Part shown: positions 36,425 to 45,355 of the stretch, piece by piece
Position numbering within the stretch: position 1 is the first letter of the stretch
Layout of the letters: every line of letters starts with the position of its first letter
DNA from: Nostoc sp. LEGE 06077
GTDB taxonomy: Bacteria; Cyanobacteriota; Cyanobacteriia; Cyanobacteriales; Nostocaceae
Assembly (NCBI RefSeq): GCF_015207705.1
Contig: NZ_JADEWI010000007.1
Location: 124,001 to 188,000 of the forward strand
Reading direction: 5' to 3'
DNA: 64,000 bases
Program-made: the position numbers and the translations under genes
Notes under the pieces: model-generated
What the model was told of the DNA's origin: nothing
Database searches by the model: none
Seen by the model: only the letters and a program-made list of their open reading frames with translations

Positions 36425-36811
36425 GCTAGATCACTGTAGCGAGAAATTGTGTCAAAGCAATTGTGCGATCGCGAACTTTTTTCAGCTTCGACAATCCTAA
36501 ATACTTGGCAGAAGCCATCAAAAAACATCAGGAAATTTGTATATTCTTGCTATTTTTTTGGTAAATTTCTGCTAGTAGAGATTGTGAAAGCAAAAATAGC
36601 GATCGCTTACTGAATACCACCTCAAAATTGTTTTTCCTCTGTATTGTCTCCACCTCAACTAGTCAGCTATTCACAAGAAAATCTTTCTTCTCTTGTTCCC
36701 TCTTTTCCAGCTAGTATTTTTCTCTAACGATAATCGGAAACATCTTTGTAGTTACTTACCAAAAAATCGCTGCAAATCACCTCACAATTTGATACCCTAG
36801 CTAGAACAGTT
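36425..36811. other. Intergenic region between mutS2 and guaB3
   Basis: I see no gene, RNA or clear stem-loop terminator in this 387-bp AT-rich spacer. It contains GCGATCGC sites near 36466 and 36600 and nothing else notable. Confidence 0.4.
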
Positions 36812-36829
36812 TTGATAAAAGTTAACAGC

Positions 36830-37993
36830 GTGGACATTCAACTTGGGCGGGGAAAAACGGCTCGTAGGGCTTATGGAATTGATGAAATTGCACTAGTCCC
36901 CGGCAACAGAACTTTAGATCCTAGTTTGGCAGATACTAGCTGGCGGATTGGCAATATAGAGAGAAATATCCCCATAATTGCTAGTGCAATGGATGGTGTA
37001 GTTGATGTAGGTATGGCTGTGCGTTTGTCACAGTTAGGTGCATTAGGCGTTCTCAATTTAGAGGGTATTCAAACTCGCTATGCTGACCCAAACCCTATCC
37101 TAGATCGGATTGCTTCGGTCGGAAAGGATGAATTTGTCTCCTTAATGCAAGAACTCTATGCCGAACCCATCAAGCCGGAATTAATTGAAAAACGGATTCA
37201 GGAAATTAAACAACAAGGTGGAATCGCGGCTGTGAGTGCTACACCAGCAGGAGCCAGCAAATATGGTGAGACTGTGGCGAAAGCTGGAGCAGATTTATTT
37301 TTTATCCAAGCTACAGTCGTCTCCACAGCCCACCTTTCACCAGAGTCGATAGTTACCCTGGATTTGGCGGAATTCTGCCGTTCTATGCCCATCCCGGTGG
37401 TGTTGGGTAACTGTGTTACCTATGAGGTCACTTTAGACTTAATTAAGGCTGGTGCAGCGGCGGTATTGGTGGGTATTGGCCCTGGTGCAGCTTGTACCTC
37501 CCGTGGTGTGTTGGGTGTGGGTGTACCCCAAGCAACAGCGATCGCCGATTGTGCCGCTGCCCGCGATGATTACTATCAGCAAACTGGTAAATATGTACCT
37601 GTGATCGCTGATGGTGGTTTAATCACCGGTGGAGACATTTGTAAGTGCATTGCCTGTGGTGCTGATGGTGTGATGATTGGTTCACCCTTTGCTAGAGCCG
37701 CTGAAGCCCCTGGGCGCGGTTTTCATTGGGGAATGGCTACTCCTAGCCCTGTGCTACCTCGCGGAACGCGGATTAAAGTTGGAACAACTGGCACTCTTGA
37801 GCAAATCCTCATTGGCCCCGCAGGCTTAGATGATGGCACTCACAACTTGTTGGGCGCTTTAAAAACTAGTATGGGTACTTTGGGAGCCAAAGACATCAAA
37901 GAAATGCAGCAAGTTGAAGTTGTTATTGCTCCTTCTTTGTTAACTGAGGGCAAAGTTTACCAAAAAGCGCAACAATTAGGTATGGGTAAATAA
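36830..37993 (+). CDS. guaB3: GuaB3 family IMP dehydrogenase-related protein
   Basis: The 387-residue protein has the IMP dehydrogenase barrel with the catalytic cysteine in [30 protein letters not shown] and [14 protein letters not shown]. It lacks the CBS pair found in ordinary GuaB, and its length of about 390 fits the actinobacterial/cyanobacterial GuaB3 group. It would convert IMP to XMP for guanine nucleotides, though this subgroup can have altered properties. The GTG at 36830 gives the common family start [20 protein letters not shown]; a TTG at 36812 is in frame. Yfr1 and trxA follow, a synteny well known in cyanobacteria. Confidence 0.88.
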   Translation: MDIQLGRGKTARRAYGIDEIALVPGNRTLDPSLADTSWRIGNIERNIPIIASAMDGVVDVGMAVRLSQLGALGVLNLEGIQTRYADPNPILDRIASVGKDEFVSLMQELYAEPIKPELIEKRIQEIKQQGGIAAVSATPAGASKYGETVAKAGADLFFIQATVVSTAHLSPESIVTLDLAEFCRSMPIPVVLGNCVTYEVTLDLIKAGAAAVLVGIGPGAACTSRGVLGVGVPQATAIADCAAARDDYYQQTGKYVPVIADGGLITGGDICKCIACGADGVMIGSPFARAAEAPGRGFHWGMATPSPVLPRGTRIKVGTTGTLEQILIGPAGLDDGTHNLLGALKTSMGTLGAKDIKEMQQVEVVIAPSLLTEGKVYQKAQQLGMGK

Positions 37994-38183
37994 AGAAATT
38001 ATGAAGGTGATCGGCTGAAAAAACATATTTCATCCTAGCCTGCGGCAAGCAGCTAGAAACTTCTACACACTTCATGCTTCATACTTTCACTTTCCCTAAT
38101 CCCTTAGATATATCCAGTTGAAAATCTTCAGGAAATTTTTCCAGACTCGCAAACATTCAACTGGAAAAATCCTGTATGTCGCC

Positions 38184-38189
38184 TACAAT
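38184..38189 (+). promoter_or_regulatory. -10 box of yfr1
   Basis: TACAAT ends eight bases before the expected 5' end of Yfr1. The -35 region is weak (TGGAAA near 38162, spacer 16). Confidence 0.55.
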
Positions 38190-38196
38190 AGAGAAA

Positions 38197-38263
38197 GCGG
38201 AGACGCATGTTTCCGTTCACTCCTCACACCACACTCCGCCCGGACTACTGTTCGGGCGGTTCC
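38197..38263 (+). ncRNA. yfr1: Yfr1 small regulatory RNA
   Basis: The 11-base motif ACTCCTCACAC, invariant and single-stranded in Yfr1, is at 38219-38229. It lies between a 5' hairpin (CGGAGAC at 38198-38204 with GTTTCCG at 38209-38215, one G-U) and a strong 3' hairpin (CCGCCCGGA at 38236-38244 with TTCGGGCGG at 38251-38259) followed by a T-rich end. Position between guaB and trxA is the classic location. Yfr1 binds outer-membrane protein mRNAs by this CU-rich loop. The ends are estimated. Confidence 0.93.
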
Positions 38264-38380
38264 TTATGTTTATCATCTGGTTTCGTTGCAAATGTACATC
38301 CTTACTCTTCAGAGCAGATGTTTTTGCTATGGTAGAATTTTCACGAAACTCAGAAATGTAATTGGCAAAGGTTTTTAGGC

Positions 38381-38707
38381 ATGTCAGCAGCCGCACAAGT
38401 TACAGATTCTACTTTTAAGCAAGAAGTTCTCGACAGCAGCGTACCTGTTTTAGTTGATTTTTGGGCTCCCTGGTGTGGCCCTTGCCGCATGGTAGCTCCT
38501 GTTGTCGAAGAAATTGCTGTTCAGTACGAAGGTAAACTCAAAGTTGTAAAAGTTAATACTGATGAGAATCCTCAAGTGGCAAGTCAGTATGGCATTCGCA
38601 GCATTCCCACATTAATGATTTTTAAAGATGGGGCTAAAGTTGATATGGTCGTTGGAGCCGTACCCAAAACTACATTAGCTACTACTTTGGAAAAGTATGT
38701 TGGTTAA
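38381..38707 (+). CDS. trxA: Thioredoxin (m-type)
   Basis: The 108-residue protein has the active site WCGPC at about residues 31-35 within [19 protein letters not shown], and the cis-proline segment SIPTLMIF. It is a soluble dithiol reductant that links ferredoxin-thioredoxin reductase to Calvin-cycle enzymes and peroxiredoxins. Full length, with its own spacer after yfr1. Confidence 0.96.
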   Translation: MSAAAQVTDSTFKQEVLDSSVPVLVDFWAPWCGPCRMVAPVVEEIAVQYEGKLKVVKVNTDENPQVASQYGIRSIPTLMIFKDGAKVDMVVGAVPKTTLATTLEKYVG

Positions 38708-38781
38708 AACTCAATCGGTAATACAATCCTTTTGAGACGCTTATTTGCTTACGTTTTAGGTAATTTTTGTACAAAAGTTTG

Positions 38782-38805
38782 TGAGACGCGAAACCTCGCG
38801 TCTCA
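38782..38805. repeat. Perfect palindromic repeat downstream of trxA
   Basis: TGAGACGCGA (38782-38791) and TCGCGTCTCA (38796-38805) form a perfect 10-bp stem with an AACC loop. No T run follows, so it is more likely a dispersed GAGACG-type palindrome than a terminator. A weaker stem follows near 38910-38930. Confidence 0.55.
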
Positions 38806-38978
38806 GTAAAACTTTCTCAGCGCTAGTTAATGGACATACAACTATTTGAAGAACTAATTCTTGGTTCTCAAATATTGAATATCTAGCCAGCATAGCCCTA
38901 AATTATGCTTCCTCAGACTTCTAGTTTGAGGATAGTATGTTTTATTTGATAAAATTTGTTTTTAATTGTTATCTACAA

Positions 38979-39239
38979 CTAACACACCAAAATCAGATCC
39001 CTATGACTAGGCGATTGAGAAATCACCAAAAATTCTAAACCTTGGTCGCTTTGATTAAATATTTGATGGGCAATACCAGGGGAAATTTCTACACCTTCAT
39101 GTTGAGATAAAATTTGGCGATCGCAATTTATTTCTAATGTGGCAGTTCCAGATAAAATAACGAAAAATTGCTGCGATCGCTCATTATAGCGCTTCACTTC
39201 ATAAGTTCCATCTGACATTAATTTATGAATTACACTCAA
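38979..39239 (-). pseudogene. Cupin-domain protein, probably 5'-truncated
   Basis: The 86-residue cupin has EVKRYNERSQQFFVILSGTATLEI and GVEISPGIAHQIFNQSDQGLEFLVIS, both strands of the barrel. The only starts are a TTG at 39239 or a late ATG at 39218. Upstream the frame stays open to a TAA at 39293 and reads cupin-like residues (FDWHLVKQPHLSVI) with no start codon. A TTCCCTGTTCCC-type heptad repeat (39271-39298) occupies the place where the start should be. The gene may therefore be inactive or start unusually. Confidence 0.6.
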
Positions 39240-39270
39240 ATGTGGTTGTTTAACTAAATGCCAGTCAAAC

Positions 39271-39298
39271 TGTTCCCTGTTCCCTTTTCCTTATCCCC
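39271..39298. repeat. Heptad-like TTCCCTG repeat at the cupin 5' end
   Basis: The units TGTTCCC, TGTTCCC, TTTTCCT and TATCCCC resemble the TTCCCTGTTCCCTA core seen at 7110-7130 and 11780-11800. Confidence 0.5.
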
Positions 39299-39342
39299 AC
39301 CAAAGAACTTTTTCAGCAAGCCCTAATTATCATTAACCAAAA

Positions 39343-39372
39343 CTAAAAAAGACAGGCATATTGCCTGCCTTT
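39343..39372 (-). terminator. Intrinsic terminator of the petC-petA operon
   Basis: On the minus strand AAAGGCAGGCA pairs with TGCCTGTCTTT (one G-U, pairing properly only in this orientation) with a three-base loop, followed by a T run. It is 27 bases past the petA stop. Confidence 0.85.
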
Positions 39373-39398
39373 AATAAAAAAGGATTTATCAGAGAATT

Positions 39399-40400
39399 TT
39401 AGAAATTCATTTCAGCAGCTTGAACTTTTTCAACCTGTTTTTTCTTGAGAACTAGCATGACTTGAGCCAACATTACCAGAGAGACAAAGGCAATTAACCA
39501 ACCAACTCTGCTGGAATCTTGTAACACAATTTCTGTATCTTTTTGACCGAAGCCACCAACGTTGGGGTTACTGGTCAAAGCATCACCAGATTTTACTGCT
39601 TGTCCTTCAGAAACAATCAGTTCTGGGCCAAGAGGAATTGTATCAGTGACCACATCACCAGATTCGGCTTTGATGTTCACTAAATATTTAACGTTACCGT
39701 CACCATCTTCTTCTTTAGCAATTTTGCTAATGGTGCCAGTAGCCGAAGCGTTGTAAGCTGTGTTATTGCTCTTTTCGCCAGTAGGATAAACTTGTCCGCG
39801 TCCTCTGTTACCACCTACATGAACTGAATATTTACCGAAGTGGATATTCTTATCTGTTGCAGGGTTAGGAGAAAGAACTGGGAAGACAATTTCTTGATAT
39901 TGTTCGCCAGGTAAGGGGCCAACAATCACAACATTGTCTGAACCTTCTTTGTAGGTTTGGAAGTAGGTGTCACCGACTTCTTCTTTCAGTTCTTCAGGAA
40001 TACGGTCTTCAGGCGCTAGTTTGAAGCCTTCAGGTAGCATCAAAACTGCACCGACGTTTAAGCCAACTTTAGAACCATCTGCACCAACTTGCTGCACGCT
40101 GGTATCGTAGGGAATTTTCACCACAGCTTTGAATACTGTGTCAGGCAGCACTGATTGGGGAACTTCTACTTCTGTTGGTTTGGCGGCTAGGTGACAGTTA
40201 GCACAAACAATTCTACCTGTCGGTTCGCGGGGAGTTTCAGGGTAGGTTTGCTGCGCCCAGAAGGGATAGGCGGCAGCACTTTGAGGAAGAGCAATATCGC
40301 TAGTAAAGAAGAATGTTACTGTAGCGATCGCTATGAGCAATGTTCTAGTAATTGCTCTAGCACTGCGAGTTAAACTCGCTGTTGTAAAGGAATTTCTCAT
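39399..40400 (-). CDS. petA: Apocytochrome f
   Basis: The 333-residue precursor starts at the ATG at 40400 ([19 protein letters not shown]), giving a proper signal peptide ending [10 protein letters not shown]. The tyrosine of mature YPFW is the axial heme ligand and CANCH binds heme c. A C-terminal membrane helix ([20 protein letters not shown]) anchors it in the thylakoid. Cytochrome f passes electrons from the Rieske protein to plastocyanin or cytochrome c6 in the b6f complex. petC lies directly upstream, with a 120-bp spacer containing an STRR. Confidence 0.98.
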   Translation of the reverse strand: MRNSFTTASLTRSARAITRTLLIAIATVTFFFTSDIALPQSAAAYPFWAQQTYPETPREPTGRIVCANCHLAAKPTEVEVPQSVLPDTVFKAVVKIPYDTSVQQVGADGSKVGLNVGAVLMLPEGFKLAPEDRIPEELKEEVGDTYFQTYKEGSDNVVIVGPLPGEQYQEIVFPVLSPNPATDKNIHFGKYSVHVGGNRGRGQVYPTGEKSNNTAYNASATGTISKIAKEEDGDGNVKYLVNIKAESGDVVTDTIPLGPELIVSEGQAVKSGDALTSNPNVGGFGQKDTEIVLQDSSRVGWLIAFVSLVMLAQVMLVLKKKQVEKVQAAEMNF

Positions 40401-40443
40401 CTCTATAAGGACAACGATTCTTGGATGAAGTAGTCGGTCATTG

Positions 40444-40473
40444 GTCAAGAGTCAAGGGTCAATTGTCAATGGT
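40444..40473. repeat. STRR heptad repeat between petC and petA
   Basis: Thirty bases of GTCAAGA/GTCAAGG/GTCAATT-type heptads are identical to those at 60808-60837. They lie about 44 bases upstream of the petA start codon. Confidence 0.85.
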
Positions 40474-40520
40474 TTACACTATGGACTTTTAACTCAACAC
40501 TCAGCACTTAGCACTCAAAA

Positions 40521-41060
40521 TTAAGACCACCAAGGTTCTTCGCCGGTGCGGAAGTCTGTTTCAGTCCAGGTTGTCAAAACAATCTTGTCGTTTTCGGCTT
40601 TGGCGTGGCTTAAAGCCAAAGAACGTGGCGCAGGGCCTCGGACTACTTTACCAGTTGCATCGTATTGAGAACCGTGGCAAGGACATTTAAACTTGTTTTC
40701 CGCAGCGTTCCAAGGAACAACACAACCCAAGTGGGTGCAAACAGCGTTAATGCCGTAATCGGTAATAGCTTCTTTGCTTTCGACCACAATGTAGGTGGGG
40801 TCGCCCTTCAATCCTTGAACGAGGGTGCGATCGCCTACGTTATGGCTGTCGAGAAATTGACTAACGCTCACATCGTTGCCGAGGCTGTCTTTTGCAGTTG
40901 TACCACCACCAGCACCACCAGCCGCCGGAGGAATAAAGTAGTTAACAACGGGATACAATGCACCCAGAGCTACTCCAGTGACAGTCCCAAAAGTGAGCAG
41001 GTTCATGAATTGACGACGACCCATATCAGGCACGTCCATTGATTCCGAAAATTGAGCCAT
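40521..41060 (-). CDS. petC: Rieske iron-sulfur subunit of cytochrome b6f
   Basis: The 179-residue protein has an N-terminal membrane helix ([20 protein letters not shown]) preceded by a twin-arginine-like RRQFMN motif, and the Rieske cluster ligands CTHLGC and CPCHGSQYD. It transfers electrons from plastoquinol to cytochrome f. It is the first gene of the petC-petA operon. The glycine-rich hinge [15 protein letters not shown] is typical. Confidence 0.98.
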   Translation of the reverse strand: MAQFSESMDVPDMGRRQFMNLLTFGTVTGVALGALYPVVNYFIPPAAGGAGGGTTAKDSLGNDVSVSQFLDSHNVGDRTLVQGLKGDPTYIVVESKEAITDYGINAVCTHLGCVVPWNAAENKFKCPCHGSQYDATGKVVRGPAPRSLALSHAKAENDKIVLTTWTETDFRTGEEPWWS

Positions 41061-41289
41061 ATCCTACGCGCTCGCTCTTTGTATATTTTGTTTAAGCATT
41101 CTGACAAGAGTACTAATGCTTGAGCAACTCTTGTCTGGGTTGAAATGCCAACTAACGATGCTAAACTTCTTTGTTGCAAGATACTTTTAGCATCTTTTCT
41201 GTTAGCATTACATTTCTTTATATCCCTATCATACTTGAGTTACGGAACTTAACATCATAACTAAATGTAAAATCTAATTGAGAGAAGCT

Positions 41290-41598
41290 ATGACAGGAAA
41301 GGAATTACACCAACTGTTGCTTGATAAATGGGGACATTCTTACGATGTCCAGTTCCGCCGTACTCAAGGCAAGATATTTCTCCAAGTCATGTGGAAATAT
41401 CTAGAGCAAGCTTCTTTTCCACTTACAGAGGCAGAGTACCAAGAACATCTTGATACCATCGCTAATTATCTTAATGCTTTAGATGGTACAGCACAGGTAA
41501 AAAGTTTTATTGCCCAAACACGCGATCGCCCCAGGCTGGGTAAGGCTGTCAGTATACCCCTCGATTTGGGTGAACGTGCTTCCGAATGGATAGTATAA
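41290..41598 (+). CDS. DUF3067 family protein
   Basis: The 102-residue protein (ATG at 41290, GAGAG upstream) reads MTGKELHQLLLDKWGHSYD, then QFRRTQGKIFLQVMWKYLEQ and LGKAVSIPLDLGERASEW, which I recognise as the DUF3067 family common to cyanobacteria and plastids. Function is not known. It is divergent from petC and may share its promoter region (41061-41289). Confidence 0.82.
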   Translation: MTGKELHQLLLDKWGHSYDVQFRRTQGKIFLQVMWKYLEQASFPLTEAEYQEHLDTIANYLNALDGTAQVKSFIAQTRDRPRLGKAVSIPLDLGERASEWIV

Positions 41599-41698
41599 AC
41601 AGAAGCAGGAGATAGGAAGTAGGAGTGAATAAAAACTTTAAAATCCTACTCCTTTTGGAGATATTGTTTGATTTATTAGTAATTGTCCTAAATTTAAA

Positions 41699-42034
41699 CT
41701 ATAAAATTCTTGCCCCTATAGGCACATCTCTATCGGGCTGTATTAATGCCACTTTGCCATCATCTAAAACTACACCTAAAACTAAAACTTCTGAAATAAA
41801 ATCAGCAATTTTACGAGGTGGAAAATTAGTCACAGCTAAAATTAAACAATTTACTAAATCTCCTGGCTGATAAAGTTTGGTAATTTGGGCGCTAGATTTT
41901 TTTATGCCTAAATCACCAAAATCTATCCAAAGTTTGTAGGCAGGTTTGCGTGCTTGGGGAAATTCAGCAACTTCGATGACCTTACCTACACGAATTTCTA
42001 CTTTTTCAAAGTCATTGTAAGTTATCTGTGTCAT
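41699..42034 (-). CDS. CsaA-like tRNA-binding domain protein
   Basis: The 111-residue protein consists of a single tRNA-binding OB-fold: [32 protein letters not shown] and [21 protein letters not shown]. It resembles CsaA, a secretion-related chaperone in Bacillus, and the tRNA-binding domains of MetRS. Its ATG overlaps the tatC stop codon (TCAT in plus orientation at 42031-42034), so it is translationally coupled to tatC; a link to protein export is suggested by this context. Confidence 0.88.
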   Translation of the reverse strand: MTQITYNDFEKVEIRVGKVIEVAEFPQARKPAYKLWIDFGDLGIKKSSAQITKLYQPGDLVNCLILAVTNFPPRKIADFISEVLVLGVVLDDGKVALIQPDRDVPIGARIL

Positions 42035-42846
42035 TTCCCTGTGAGCTTAACTAAACCAATCCCACCCATATAAAGCCCTAAAACTGCACCAGCTAATAAA
42101 GCTTGGGTTAAGGGGTCGGTAGAAGGTGTGAGGACAGCACCTAAAATTACGGCGGCCATAATCACGAACCGCCAGCCAGAAAGCATCCTGTCGGAAGAAA
42201 CGATTCCTAAATTACCTAGTAACAGTTGAATGATGGGAATTTGAAATGCCAAACCCGTGCTAAACAGTAGCAGCAGTATAAATTCAAAATACTTATCAAT
42301 TGACCACAGTTGTTCTACGACATCAGCACCGTAACTAATAAAAAATCTCAAAGCTGCGGGGATAAGGACTGAATAGGCAAAGACTAAACCCCCAACAAAT
42401 AACACACTCGACCCTAAAACTATCGGCCCCACTAGGCGACGTTCACGGCGTGTCAAGCCTGGGAGAACAAACTGGATAATTTGATAAAGGATAAAAGGAG
42501 TAGAAAGTACCAGTCCGCTATAGCCAGCGACTTTTAAGGAGACAAAGAAATATTCTCCGGGTGCAAGTTGGAGAAATTTGACCCCCTGTGCTGGTACTTC
42601 CAGTAATTGCACAATTGGCTTGACAGCCAGAAAACAGCCGATAACAACAATGACTACAGCTATTAGCGAATAAAATATCCGTTGTCGTAACTCTTCTAGG
42701 TGGTCGAAAAGAGACATTTCGACTTCACCAGGCAACTCATCAAGAGGATCATTGTCTGAGTTGCCTTGTCCTTCTAGATCGATATTGGGATTGGTAATGG
42801 TGTCGGCTTCTGATGAAGGAGTCATGAGTAGGCTATTAGGCAACAT
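42031..42846 (-). CDS. tatC: Sec-independent protein translocase TatC
   Basis: The 271-residue protein has the TatC hallmark [18 protein letters not shown] at the N-terminal cytoplasmic region and six membrane helices, with the conserved [10 protein letters not shown] loop. It recognises twin-arginine signals, for example that of the Rieske protein encoded 2 kb away. The ATG at 42846 or 42825 may be the start; the acidic N-terminal extension is longer than in E. coli. Its partner tatA is not in the window. Confidence 0.95.
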   Translation of the reverse strand: MLPNSLLMTPSSEADTITNPNIDLEGQGNSDNDPLDELPGEVEMSLFDHLEELRQRIFYSLIAVVIVVIGCFLAVKPIVQLLEVPAQGVKFLQLAPGEYFFVSLKVAGYSGLVLSTPFILYQIIQFVLPGLTRRERRLVGPIVLGSSVLFVGGLVFAYSVLIPAALRFFISYGADVVEQLWSIDKYFEFILLLLFSTGLAFQIPIIQLLLGNLGIVSSDRMLSGWRFVIMAAVILGAVLTPSTDPLTQALLAGAVLGLYMGGIGLVKLTGK

Positions 42847-43206
42847 TTGTTAACTATTCTATTACTCCCTTACACCGCTGCCAAAGTAATGAATATCGTT
42901 GCGTCAGTTTTAGTTGAAAAACTAAATAGCAAAATTATGTTTATTTCTGATTGAGGATTTTTTTCCTGTTTCTTTGTGGTAAGGCTTGCATAAGTTAGTG
43001 GGAAGCCATCTTGTGAATCATCACCATCCTGTAAGCTACATAAGATATGGGGATGGAACTGAAATTTAAGCAATTACGTCTCTGCGTCCAGTAGCATTGC
43101 ATAAATTGATACAATATCAACAGATAATGCTCAGTTGAAAAAATCCGATTCATCAAGGTGGCATCTTCAGCGATAGCGCGATCGGAAATTCTTTGCTGAG
43201 GTTTGT

Positions 43207-43419
43207 ATGTATAGGATAATGTGCATTGGATTAATAGCATTACCTGCTTATTTTTACAATGCGAAACCCAGTTTAGCGAGTAGTAACTATGTTTTTATTA
43301 CTACTACTAATTTTGCTAAAATAAGTATAGACACTCAACTTAATCGAGTGCCGTGGCAAATCTCGTCTAGAGAAGATCAAACAGGAGATTGTCTCCGACA
43401 CGGTAAGTGTAGAGATTAA
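43207..43419 (+). CDS. Possible small exported protein
   Basis: The 70-residue frame starts at ATG 43207 with GAGG five bases upstream. The start MYRIMCIGLIALPAYFYNA looks like a signal peptide, and the mature part has two cysteines and is weakly basic (EDQTGDCLRHGKCRD). No family was recognised and no neighbour supports a role, so it is only a candidate. Confidence 0.35.
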   Translation: MYRIMCIGLIALPAYFYNAKPSLASSNYVFITTTNFAKISIDTQLNRVPWQISSREDQTGDCLRHGKCRD

Positions 43420-43500
43420 TTGGTTGATGTACGTGCAAGTTGTATATTCTTTGGGTGAGGTTGTTATTAGTCATTTGTCCCTTATTTTTTGTAAATACTA

Positions 43501-43573
43501 GGACTTGTGCAACTAGCACACCAATTTTTGGGTACAAGAGTCAACGAAAAAAATATCACACTTGCGTAAGTCC
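43501..43573. repeat. 73-bp inverted-repeat element
   Basis: GGACTTGTGCAACT (43501-43514) and ACTTGCGTAAGTCC (43560-43573) are imperfect 14-bp inverted ends of the GGACTTACGCAA-type seen at many cyanobacterial MITEs. No coding capacity. Confidence 0.55.
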
Positions 43574-43612
43574 TTATACTGTTTCTCGATGAAAATACAA
43601 TTTATCGGTTGT

Positions 43613-43642
43613 TGTAGAGATGTTGTGTACAACGTCTCTACA
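43613..43642. repeat. GTAGAGACGTTG-type palindrome
   Basis: TGTAGAGATGTTG pairs with CAACGTCTCTACA (13 bp, one G-T) around a four-base loop. A shorter relative (TAGAGACGTTT/AAACGTCCCTA) is at 45994-46019. Confidence 0.65.
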
Positions 43643-43909
43643 AAATTTATCGAGTGCAGCTTCTCATAAAATTGCTATAAAGACAAATGACTATGACAAA
43701 TTTATGTAAAAAAAGAAATATAATTTGATGCTGGATATGGACAGTCAGGGCTGCTTCCATGATTGATTCATCAGCCACACACTGCACTGCTATAATCTGA
43801 CAGCATGAATTTTTAACTTCCCACAAATATTAAATTTAACGAAAGTTTTAGTTATTCAGGATGGGTGTACGCTACCTAGATGGGAATGCGTCATCAGAGG
43901 ATTTAACCA

Positions 43910-44794
43910 ATGGGATATGTAATTGCTACTGCAAATATGAAAGGCGGTGTAGGGAAAACCACTCTCACCGTCAACTTAGCTACTTGTTTAGCGAAAAATT
44001 ACGGTAAAAAGGTACTGGTATTAGATTTAGATACCCAAATTAGCGCCACCCTGAGTTTAATGTCGCCTTTAGATTTTGCCAAGCGCCGCAAACAAAGACT
44101 AACGTTTAGATATTTAATCGACGATGTTATTAATCCAGATCCCAATAGCAAGGTAACAATTAACGATATTATTCAAACCCAAATTTGTGGACTTCCAGAA
44201 CTTAATTTATTGCCTGGGGATATCGACTTATATGATGAGTTTGTTGTATCAGAAATGCTGCACAAACAAACCGTTGCTTTTGGTGAACAAAACTTTGAAA
44301 ATGTCTGGAACCGTTTTGAAAGAGTTTTGATAAATAACATATTAAAACCAGTACGCGATCAATATGATTTTATTCTGTTAGATTGCGCTCCTGGTTACAA
44401 TTTGCTGACTCGTAGTGCCTTAGCTGCGAGTGATTTTTACATTCTTCCCGCCAAGCCAGAACCTTTATCGGTGGTGGGAATTCAACTGTTAGAAAGACGC
44501 ATTGGCCAGTTAAAAGATAGTCATGAACATGAAGCGAAAATAAATATCAAGATGCTGGGAATTGTTTTTAGTATGTGCAATACCAATTTACTCACTGGCA
44601 GATATTACAAACAAGTTATGCACCGAGTTGTGGAAGATTTTGGTGTAGAACAAATTTGTAAAGCCCAAATTCCTGTTGATATTAATGTGGCGAAAGCTGT
44701 GGATAGTTTTATGCCTGCTGTTTTAAATGCACCTCAATCTGCTGGTTCTAAAGCATTTTTGCAGTTGACGCAAGAGTTATTGCAGAAGTTGTAG
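43910..44794 (+). CDS. ParA-family ATPase (solo)
   Basis: The 294-residue protein has the deviant Walker A KGGVGKTTLTVNLA at residues 11-24, Walker A' VLVLDLDTQISATL and Walker B FILLDCAPGYN. These ATPases position or segregate cargo such as plasmids, chromosomes or cell-envelope machines. No parB-like gene or parS-like repeats is adjacent, so the cargo is unknown. The start ATG at 43910 follows a long spacer. Confidence 0.88.
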   Translation: MGYVIATANMKGGVGKTTLTVNLATCLAKNYGKKVLVLDLDTQISATLSLMSPLDFAKRRKQRLTFRYLIDDVINPDPNSKVTINDIIQTQICGLPELNLLPGDIDLYDEFVVSEMLHKQTVAFGEQNFENVWNRFERVLINNILKPVRDQYDFILLDCAPGYNLLTRSALAASDFYILPAKPEPLSVVGIQLLERRIGQLKDSHEHEAKINIKMLGIVFSMCNTNLLTGRYYKQVMHRVVEDFGVEQICKAQIPVDINVAKAVDSFMPAVLNAPQSAGSKAFLQLTQELLQKL

Positions 44795-44877
44795 AGGATA
44801 GATTATGTCATGTCCGCTTGATTACTTATAAAAACCGAGGAACCCCACCCCGCCAAAACTACGTTTTGTCTCTCCTC

Positions 44878-45113
44878 GCTGTTCACGGCTGTGGTGTACA
44901 CACAAATAAATGTTCGTTGAGTGCATCTGTCCCACCTCGGAATGAATTCCGAGTCTCATAGCGCAAGTCATCTCAAGATGGCTGAAAGAGAATTATATTG
45001 CAGTCCAGTTGAGTGGACTTTGGCTATGAGCCTGGAACTTTAGTTCTAGGCGGGATGTGGTTGAACACGAAAATTTTTGACTTGTGTGTACACCGCACCG
45101 TAGCTATTCACGG
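44878..45113. mobile_element. Small non-autonomous element with nested inverted repeats
   Basis: Near-identical 11-bp direct repeats GCTGTTCACGG (44878-44888) and GCTATTCACGG (45103-45113) flank the unit. Perfect 13-bp inverted repeats GGTGTACACACAA (44893-44905, 45082-45094) follow. Inside, helices include TCCCACCT/AGGCGGGA, CTCGGAAT-GA-ATTCCGAG, CTCATAGC/GCTATGAG and AGTCCA-GTTGAG-TGGACT. There is no open frame of note. It is best described as a MITE-like element whose single strand or RNA folds strongly. Confidence 0.65.
44930..45055. ncRNA. Candidate folded RNA or ssDNA core of the element
   Basis: Helices in order: outer TCCCAC with GCGGGA; hairpin A 44936-44953; long-range helix CTCATAGC (44955-44962) with GCTATGAG (45023-45030); inside it hairpin C CATC-TCAA-GATG (44969-44980) and hairpin D (45002-45019); then hairpin E (45031-45050). 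Orientation is uncertain. Transcription is not shown, and similarity to a known class such as HEARO was not tested. Confidence 0.4.
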
Positions 45114-45355
45114 GGAAGGGCTGGGAGTGGAGTGCTACGATTGTGGGAATTATAACTAATCATCAGGACTTGATATTACAGATCATTTTCTGTAACCTGT
45201 CACCTATTCCCTAAAACTACCAGCAGCGAAGTTGAGGCGCTGATTGCATATATGTATCATTGTTAAAGTGAAATGGTATCAGGTATATCAATTTTTAAAA
45301 CAGAATTAAAATAATGAATAAAGGATTTCTTAACTTTCTTTCTAAGATTATCTGC

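Larger units (their letters stand above)
42847..43909. other. Long spacer with one possible small gene and repeat elements
   Basis: Apart from the small frame at 43207-43419, no gene is convincing. An imperfect inverted-repeat element (43501-43573) and a palindrome (43613-43642) lie in the right half. A TATAAT at about 43793 could be the -10 box for the ParA gene. Confidence 0.4.

Noticed and set aside
38118-38378. Open frames of 61-86 codons between guaB3 and trxA
   Set aside because: They cover the Yfr1 small RNA, whose structure and invariant loop explain the sequence.
42870-43240. Two minus-strand open frames upstream of tatC
   Set aside because: No ribosome binding site, no conserved-looking residues, and AT-rich non-coding composition.
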